This document shows positions 59,401 to 64,000 of a stretch of DNA of 64,000 nucleotides, one piece after another. The notes under the pieces are model-generated. The model saw only the letters and a list, made by a program, of their open reading frames with translations, was not told the origin of the DNA and searched no databases. The translations under genes were made by a program, and so were the position numbers. The stretch comes from a virus, in the IMG/VR virus record IMGVR_UViG_3300044701_001455, positions 1 through 64,000 of that record. One strand, 5' to 3'. How positions within the stretch are numbered: position 1 is the first letter of the stretch; every line of letters starts with the position of its first letter.

Positions 59401-61679
59401 TTGACTCCAATGCTTACATTACTTCTGCTTCTGTAGGCAATGGAACTCTGACTTTAGCAGTTTCCGGAACTGGATTATCTGGATCTGCATCATTTACGGC
59501 AAACCAAAGTGGTGCGACAACATTCACAGTAACCTCTAATGCAACTAATGCAAATACAGCATCTGCAATAGTTGCTCGTGATGCTTCGGGTAACTTTAGT
59601 GCTGGCACAATATCAGCAGGATTATCCGCTTCTGCAGACGCGGCAATTGTCAATCAAAACAACGGAAACTCTGCTGCTTGGTATGGTAGAATTCTTTCTA
59701 AAAACTCAACCAGTGATAAAGCATCATTCTTAGGAACTTATGGTAGTATTGCTGGAGTTTTTGCACATAATAATGCTCTAAGTGCTTGGACGGATTTATA
59801 TGTGAATACCGTTGATGGTGGAAGCAATGGTGGTACAGTAAGAATGCCCCCCTCCGTCTTAGTCAATGGAAGCCAAGTTTGGCACGCTGGTAATGATGGT
59901 GCAGGTAGTGGATTAGATGCCGATTTAATTGATGGTATTAATTCCACTGGTTTATTCAATAATATGGGAGCTCTTCACTCTACAAGAAGTAGTTTTGATG
60001 CCACAACACCTTCTTATGATTTTGGTTTTAGATTTGTTCAAGGAAGCACCAATGGTCCAGGAACTTCTGGATCTCAATTCTATTCTTGGTATATTGGTCT
60101 AGGTTCTGAATATGCAGCGACTGGTGCTGGTTCTTATGGAGCAATGTTTGCTGTTGATAGAAATGTCACCAACCCATATTTAACAGTTAGATATAATGAA
60201 GGAAATTCTTTCACTTCCTGGTATAAGATCAGAGCAGGTGCTGCGGACCAAGTAATAAATTCAGTTACCTTTAATAACGGTGGTGCTGGTGGTGCATCTG
60301 GTAGCACATTTAATGGAAGTGGTGCTTTAACAGTTTCTTATAACACAATCGGTGCATCTCCGTTAGCAGGTTCCACTAGTTTAACCACCACTGGTACTGT
60401 AACTACTGGTACTTGGTCTGGTTCTTTTGGTGCTGTATCTGGTGCTAACTTAACTAGTCTTACTGCAGGAAACTTAAGTGGAACAATACCTTCAGCAGTA
60501 TTAGGTAACTCAGTTCACTTCATTGGCACTACTTCTATTGCACTAAACAGAGCATCTGCTGCTCAAACTTTAACTGGAGTAAATATTGATGGCAGTTCTG
60601 GTTCTTGTACTGGTAATGCTGCCACAGCAACTAGTGCCGACCAAATAGACGGAATTGCATTTAGAAATTCAAATAGCACATCAGCGATTAGTGCTCCAGA
60701 TACATTAGATAGCAATGGAATTGGATATGTAACTAATATATCACTTTATAGCCAAACTGACGGTGCTTTATATGCACAAGCATATAGTGCAGCTTGGCAA
60801 CATCAGATATATGGAGATTATAGAACTGGTCAAATAGCAATAAGAGGTAAAAATAATGGAACTTGGCAGGCTTGGCGTAATGTTCTCGATAGCACTAATT
60901 ACACTACATATGCTGCTGCAAGTAACCATACACACGGTAATATTACCAATGCTGGTGCTATTGGTTCTGTAGCAAACCTACCAATTATTACAACAACAAG
61001 TGGTGTATTAACTACTGGTTCATTTGGTTCAGCAGCAAATACTTTCTGTCAAGGTAATGATTCTCGTCTAAGTGATACTAGAAACACAACTAATAGCATT
61101 ACGTTTAACAATGCTGGTGCTGGGGATGCCAGCGGAACAACTTTCAATGGATCCACCGCAAGAACAATTTCATACAACACAATCGGCGCATCTCCGTTAG
61201 CAGGTTCCACTAGTTTAACTACAACTGGCACCGTAACTAATGGTACTTGGTCTGGTACTTTTGGTGTCGTATCTGGTGCTAACTTAACTAATTTGACTGC
61301 AGGAAACTTAAGTGGAACAATACCTTCAGCAGTATTAGGTAACTCAGTTCACTTCATTGGTACTACTTCTATTGCACTCAATAGAGCATCTGCTTCACAA
61401 AGTTTAACTGGCGTAAGCATTGATGGTTCTTCAGGTTCTTGTACTGGCAACTCTTCTACTGCAACAACCTTACAAACAACAAGAACTATTTGGGGTCAAA
61501 ACTTTAATGGTAGTGCCAATGTTTCTGGTGCATTGACTGGAGTAACTAATATAACTGCTACTGGCAACATTGCTGCCGATGGTGCATTCCGTGCAGAGTC
61601 TTCAGACTCTACACAAAGATTTGATATTTACTATAATGAGACTACTGATAGTCTTGATTTTGATTATCTCACCGCATAA
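56409..61679 (+). CDS. Long collagen-like tail fibre without S74 domain
   Basis: 1756 residues from a GTG start with AGGAA (56395-56399) about 9 bases upstream. Residues 15-282 are Gly-X-Y collagen-like ([20 protein letters not shown], then QGTTGATG). Residues ~283-345 ([34 protein letters not shown]) are nearly identical to part of the fibre at 42711. The middle repeats SSQFLKADGSVDSNTYITSASVGNGTL...NTASAIVARDASGNFTAGTI three to four times. Two copies of a GASPLAGSTSLTTTGTVT..NLSGTIPSAVLGNSVHFIGTTSIALNRAS segment lie near 1310 and 1590. Tail-fibre 'W.AWRNVLDS.N' and 'SWYKIRAG' motifs occur. It ends SLDFDYLTA, with no autocleaving chaperone. Confidence 0.88.
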   Translation: MAYLSTLLGANFTGAQGTQGVQGRQGTTGTQGATGTQGLQGIQGSLGPQGIQGITGSQGATGTQGLQGIQGTIGPQGIQGTIGSQGIQGRQGIQGTIGPQGIQGTIGSQGIQGRQGIQGTTGSQGTTGATGATGSQGTTGTTGTTGATGSQGTIGSQGTAGATGATGSQGTAGSQGTIGSQGIQGVQGIQGRQGIQGTTGTTGSQGTTGTTGTTGSQGTTGTQGTTGTTGTTGSQGTTGSQGTTGSQGVQGRQGTTGASGETGATGAQGTTGSQGIQGITGPVAGSANQVVYKDGSNNPTGSSNLTFNGTALYANQITGPAELVIDPTSIGDNTGAVRIKGDLYVDGSNFIVNSSTIELADFVVGIASTVATNALLDGAGIGIGSVGIRKTITWNNTATALTSSEDWNLASGKQYKINGTSVLTSTTLGSGVVNSSLTSVGTLGLLNVTGIVTASRFVSNVATGTAPFTVSSTTLVSNLNADLLDGLNSASTNTASTIVARDASGNFSAGTISASLTGSASNNVLKAGDTMTGQLISTLANNTATGGGQIYLNGANGNRIDFNTNGVAAPTTTTRSAGTKLVLWPGLSATNVDYALGIDSSTMWYSVDTTSAQFKWFAGTSNVATLTGAGNFSATGSITGNTIVKSGGTSSQFLKADGSVDTNTYITSASVGNGTLSLAVSGTGLSGSASFTANQSGNTTFTVTSNATSANTASAIVARDASGNFTAGTITANLTGNITNTVTGTNSTALVYGNMADNDQFRILIGGTASNAGYVEIATADDGTEPIYVRQYTGVFTTLARTATLLDGSGNTSFPGSVTGNTIVKSGGTSSQFLKADGSVDSNTYITSASVGNGTLTLGVSGTGLSGSASFTANQSGATTFTVTSNATSANTASAIVARDASGNFTAGTITATSFSGSLANTLTLNTSGTGLSGSTTFNNSGAATFTVTSNATSANTASAIVARDASGNFTAGTITAATSFVKSGGTSSQFLKADGSVDSNAYITSASVGNGTLTLAVSGTGLSGSASFTANQSGATTFTVTSNATNANTASAIVARDASGNFSAGTISAGLSASADAAIVNQNNGNSAAWYGRILSKNSTSDKASFLGTYGSIAGVFAHNNALSAWTDLYVNTVDGGSNGGTVRMPPSVLVNGSQVWHAGNDGAGSGLDADLIDGINSTGLFNNMGALHSTRSSFDATTPSYDFGFRFVQGSTNGPGTSGSQFYSWYIGLGSEYAATGAGSYGAMFAVDRNVTNPYLTVRYNEGNSFTSWYKIRAGAADQVINSVTFNNGGAGGASGSTFNGSGALTVSYNTIGASPLAGSTSLTTTGTVTTGTWSGSFGAVSGANLTSLTAGNLSGTIPSAVLGNSVHFIGTTSIALNRASAAQTLTGVNIDGSSGSCTGNAATATSADQIDGIAFRNSNSTSAISAPDTLDSNGIGYVTNISLYSQTDGALYAQAYSAAWQHQIYGDYRTGQIAIRGKNNGTWQAWRNVLDSTNYTTYAAASNHTHGNITNAGAIGSVANLPIITTTSGVLTTGSFGSAANTFCQGNDSRLSDTRNTTNSITFNNAGAGDASGTTFNGSTARTISYNTIGASPLAGSTSLTTTGTVTNGTWSGTFGVVSGANLTNLTAGNLSGTIPSAVLGNSVHFIGTTSIALNRASASQSLTGVSIDGSSGSCTGNSSTATTLQTTRTIWGQNFNGSANVSGALTGVTNITATGNIAADGAFRAESSDSTQRFDIYYNETTDSLDFDYLTA
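56451..57255 (+). repeat. Collagen-coding repeat of the second fibre
   Basis: Tandem 9-base units encode Gly-X-Y with QGIQGRQG and TIGPQGIQG cassettes in two long nearly identical copies (around 56635-56690 and 56695-56765). It shares cassettes with the repeats at 45-50 kb. Confidence 0.88.
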
Positions 61680-61693
61680 TATAAATATAAATA
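61680..61693 (+). promoter_or_regulatory. Tandem overlapping late promoters TATAAATA
   Basis: Two TATAAATA sequences overlap by two bases (61680-61687 and 61686-61693), starting one base past the fibre stop and 21-27 bases before ATG 61714. Both are exact late-consensus matches. Confidence 0.7.
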
Positions 61694-61713
61694 AATTTTT
61701 ACTATTCTAAAAA

Positions 61714-61926
61714 ATGACTGACCAACAACAAGATCTAAAAAATATTATTGAGACACAAAAAACTTTGATCAACGAAATCAATGAACTCAATAATTCCATT
61801 GCCGTGAAAAAGGAATTAGCACTAAAGTATCAAGGAATTATTGAGTATCTGACTGCTTCAGGTGTTACTTTGCCTGAACCAGAAACAGAAGAACAGGCCA
61901 TTGAAATTCAATCTGAGGGAGAATAA
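61714..61926 (+). CDS. Small coiled-coil protein after fibre
   Basis: 70 residues, heptad-rich (QDLKNIIETQKTLINEINELNNSIAVKKELALKYQGIIEYL) with an acidic tail (EPETEEQAIEIQSEGE). By position, just after a fibre and with its own late promoters, it may be a fibre assembly chaperone or trimerisation helper; that is inference. Confidence 0.7.
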   Translation: MTDQQQDLKNIIETQKTLINEINELNNSIAVKKELALKYQGIIEYLTASGVTLPEPETEEQAIEIQSEGE

Positions 61927-61931
61927 ATGCA

Positions 61932-62246
61932 ATGACGGAAGAAATGCAACCTGGTATATCATACCCAGTTATTACATATACTGTTGGTGATTATGTTGAA
62001 GGTGATAATTCTGTAGAAGTCACCTACACGAATAGTCAAGGATTTATCTACAAGAGAATGGTCAATATTCCATATCTAGAAATTGGACAATATGAAGAAG
62101 GTGAAAGTTCTATTGACCAACCATACTTTCAAGAAATTCTTGAAGGGCAATTGATGGGAGTTATTAATAAAGCAAGAATGGGTCTTATTACTTTTATAGA
62201 TCCAAATGCACCAACAGAACCAGTAGGAATAGGAACGACTTCATAA
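61932..62246 (+). CDS. Small beta-rich hypothetical protein
   Basis: 104 residues, MTEEMQPGISYPVITYTVGDYVEGDNSVEVTYTNSQGFIYKRMVNIPYLE, then FQEILEGQLMGVINKARMGLITF and a Pro/Thr tail. Similar in style and placement to the protein after the first fibre (50992-51423): beta domain, then a short helix. Function unknown. Confidence 0.7.
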   Translation: MTEEMQPGISYPVITYTVGDYVEGDNSVEVTYTNSQGFIYKRMVNIPYLEIGQYEEGESSIDQPYFQEILEGQLMGVINKARMGLITFIDPNAPTEPVGIGTTS

Positions 62247-62255
62247 TCTTAACCT

Positions 62256-64000
62256 ATGACTATAGCAGCAAGACTCACCAGTATCGGCACCTTTTTCGCA
62301 TATGATTATGACGAAACTGTGGTGACCAAATTTAGAATAGGTAGTGATGGAACTGCTTATTCTAATGAGTTTGATGAAAATACTTCAACAACACTAAGTG
62401 GCACTAAAAGAATGAGTGTCACTTCTCTTGGGAATTTGATTGTTTTAGATTCAATTAATGAGATTGATCCATTTATAACCACAGTTCCAACAACTGGACT
62501 TCAACTTAATATTGATCCAGCACAACCACCTGCATCTGAAACTCTTCCAGTAGGTCAGCAAGCATATACAACAGCACAAACTACAACTTTCACTGTTCCC
62601 AATGGTTGTACTTCAATTTCTGCAGTCTGTATCGGTGGTGGTGGAGGAGGTGGTGGATCTGATTCCAGAAGTGAAGGAACTCAAGGTGGCGCTGGTGGGG
62701 CATTATGCTATGGAACGATAGCAGTAACACCAGGAGAACAACTTACAATAGTTGTTGGTTCTGGTGGAAATGGAGGTGGTTCTGGAAATGATGGTAGTAA
62801 TGGCGGAAATACCTCAATATCAAGAGGTGCCACAGCATTATTGACTGCAAATGGAGGAAGCGGAGGAAATGAAAGGAGCACTGGTGCTGTAGGCGCAGCA
62901 ACATATACAGTCAATACTACATTTGTTACCAGTAGTGGTGGTGGCAATGGTGGTGGTTGTAATGGTAGTTCTAATAGCGGTGGCGCTGGCGGTGGCGGTG
63001 CTGGTGGATATTCTGGCAATGGTGGAACTGGTGGTGGAGGAACAACAGGTGCTAGTGCTGGGCAAGGAGGAGGATCTGGTGGTGGTGGCCACACGACTTC
63101 AGGTTTAGGCGCAGGCGGTGGTGGAACTGGAATTTTAGGTTCTGGTTCAAATGGAGCTGCTGGAACTTCTGGCGCAACACCAACTGGAGGTGGAAGAGGT
63201 TCTTACATATCAGGTTCTTTCCCAACTTCTGGAACAAGAGCTGCCGGTGGAGCATATGGCGGTGGTGGTGGTGGATATGCTGCAAATGCTAATGGTTCTG
63301 GTGGCAATGGTGGTGTTGGTGCTGTAAGAATTATTTGGGGAACTGGTAGATCTTATCCTTCAACCAGTGTTGCTGATGCTACTGTGGTTAATTATGCATT
63401 CACTTTATCAGACTTAAGTGGCAATTCAAGAACCGCAAGTGCTGTAAATGGAGCAAGTCGCAATGCTTCACTTAATGGTGGTGTTGTAGTTTATGATGGA
63501 ACAAACGATTATATGACTGTTACCTCATATAAAGGTGTGACAGGAACTGGTGCAAGAACTTCTATTGTGTGGTTCAAAGCAAGTGTTCCAAACACTTTTG
63601 ATCGAATTATGGGTTGGGGGGCAACAACGGCAGCAGGAAATAAATGGGGAATGGAACCCGATTCCACAACATTTAAACTTCATCTATCAACTTCAAACGG
63701 AGCATATGCTGTTGGTGGTTCAACAACTCCTAATATTATGGATGGAAAATGGCATATGATTGCAGCATCAGTTGGTGCAAGTCAAACTGTAAATGATATT
63801 AAGTTATATGTGGATGGAAATTTATTGACTGATGTAACCCGTGCTCTTGGGGCAACAGCAATTAATACATCTTCAAGTGCTGATGTGTCTTTTGGTGCAT
63901 CACTTGCCGATGCTTCTCCAGAATATTTAAATGGTCACACTTCCCAAGTTTTAATTTATAATGTTCAGTTAAGTGATCTAGAAATAAAACAAGTTCATAG
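62256..64000 (+). CDS. Glycine-rich adhesin with LamG-like domain, 3' truncated
   Basis: Open from ATG 62256 to the window end (581 residues visible, no stop). N-terminus MTIAARLTSIGTFFAYDYDETVVTKFRIGSDGTAYSNEFDE. Residues ~105-365 are a glycine-rich domain beginning TTTFTVPNGCTSISAVCIGGGGGGGG, the same introduction as in the DUF4815 protein. From ~385 a LamG/concanavalin-like sandwich is evident (YDGTNDYMTVTSYKGVTGTGARTSIVWFKA, then MDGKWHMIAASVGAS...DIKLYVDGNLL). Probably a carbohydrate-binding tip protein. Confidence 0.8.
   Translation, partial: MTIAARLTSIGTFFAYDYDETVVTKFRIGSDGTAYSNEFDENTSTTLSGTKRMSVTSLGNLIVLDSINEIDPFITTVPTTGLQLNIDPAQPPASETLPVGQQAYTTAQTTTFTVPNGCTSISAVCIGGGGGGGGSDSRSEGTQGGAGGALCYGTIAVTPGEQLTIVVGSGGNGGGSGNDGSNGGNTSISRGATALLTANGGSGGNERSTGAVGAATYTVNTTFVTSSGGGNGGGCNGSSNSGGAGGGGAGGYSGNGGTGGGGTTGASAGQGGGSGGGGHTTSGLGAGGGGTGILGSGSNGAAGTSGATPTGGGRGSYISGSFPTSGTRAAGGAYGGGGGGYAANANGSGGNGGVGAVRIIWGTGRSYPSTSVADATVVNYAFTLSDLSGNSRTASAVNGASRNASLNGGVVVYDGTNDYMTVTSYKGVTGTGARTSIVWFKASVPNTFDRIMGWGATTAAGNKWGMEPDSTTFKLHLSTSNGAYAVGGSTTPNIMDGKWHMIAASVGASQTVNDIKLYVDGNLLTDVTRALGATAINTSSSADVSFGASLADASPEYLNGHTSQVLIYNVQLSDLEIKQVH

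Noticed and set aside
62708-63094. Minus-strand proline-rich frame
   Set aside because: Complement of glycine codons in the glycine-rich adhesin; composition artefact.

Overview
The window is a piece of a T4-like cyanomyovirus genome, that is, a contractile-tailed phage of marine or aquatic picocyanobacteria. The evidence is a run of T4 virion homologues in canonical order on the + strand: gp25, gp6, a giant ORF in the gene 7 position, gp8, gp13, gp14, gp15 and gp16. These are joined to cyanophage-type features: very large collagen-like fibres, a DUF4815 protein, a YHYH domain, GT-A glycosyltransferases, 2OG-Fe(II) oxygenases and NATAAATA late promoters. No host chromosome, tRNA, CRISPR array, insertion sequence or photosynthesis gene was found.

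Layout. (1) 1-4.9 kb: about 17 short, tightly packed + strand genes, visibly richer in G+C than the rest (45% in the sample line 1201-1260 against 28% in 14041-14100). They are separated by short gaps that repeatedly carry a GTGCC...GGCAC stem-loop and a promoter-like box (TGCCATACTAA or TAGGAT) 19-29 nt before the start codon. They look like early or host-takeover genes. The only one with a recognisable fold is a probable PD-(D/E)XK nuclease (850-1428). (2) 4.84-5.08 kb: a non-coding junction with a strong hairpin that has two alternative pairings. (3) 5.1-7.4 kb: small cyanophage-type genes, a glycosyltransferase, a very basic 46-residue protein and a terminator. (4) 7.4-37.3 kb: baseplate wedge, neck, tail completion and small terminase genes. 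Two giant ORFs (4521 and 2779 codons) sit where T4 has gene 7 and genes 9-12/wac. (5) 37.3-64 kb: an expanded adhesin region beginning immediately after gp16. It holds about six fibre or adhesin genes, a double Kelch-like propeller protein, a second glycosyltransferase, and the only two minus-strand genes in the window, a pair of translationally coupled 2OG-Fe(II) oxygenases with their own sigma70-type promoter. The last gene (glycine-rich plus LamG-like) runs off the end.

How it works together. gp25/gp6/gp8 and the giant ORFs would form the baseplate and its peripheral decoration, gp13/gp14/gp15 the neck and tail terminator, and gp16 the packaging small subunit. The downstream genes would supply host-recognition fibres. 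Recurrent beta-modules (a GSGY/PP repeat and an 'ITV..GFP..G.I.I..E.I.Y' repeat) are spread through at least five virion proteins, including insertions or extensions in gp8, gp14 and gp15. The adjacency of a glycosyltransferase, two oxygenases and collagen-like fibres suggests, but does not prove, post-translational decoration of the fibres. gp17 (large terminase) and the sheath, tube and capsid genes are not in the window.
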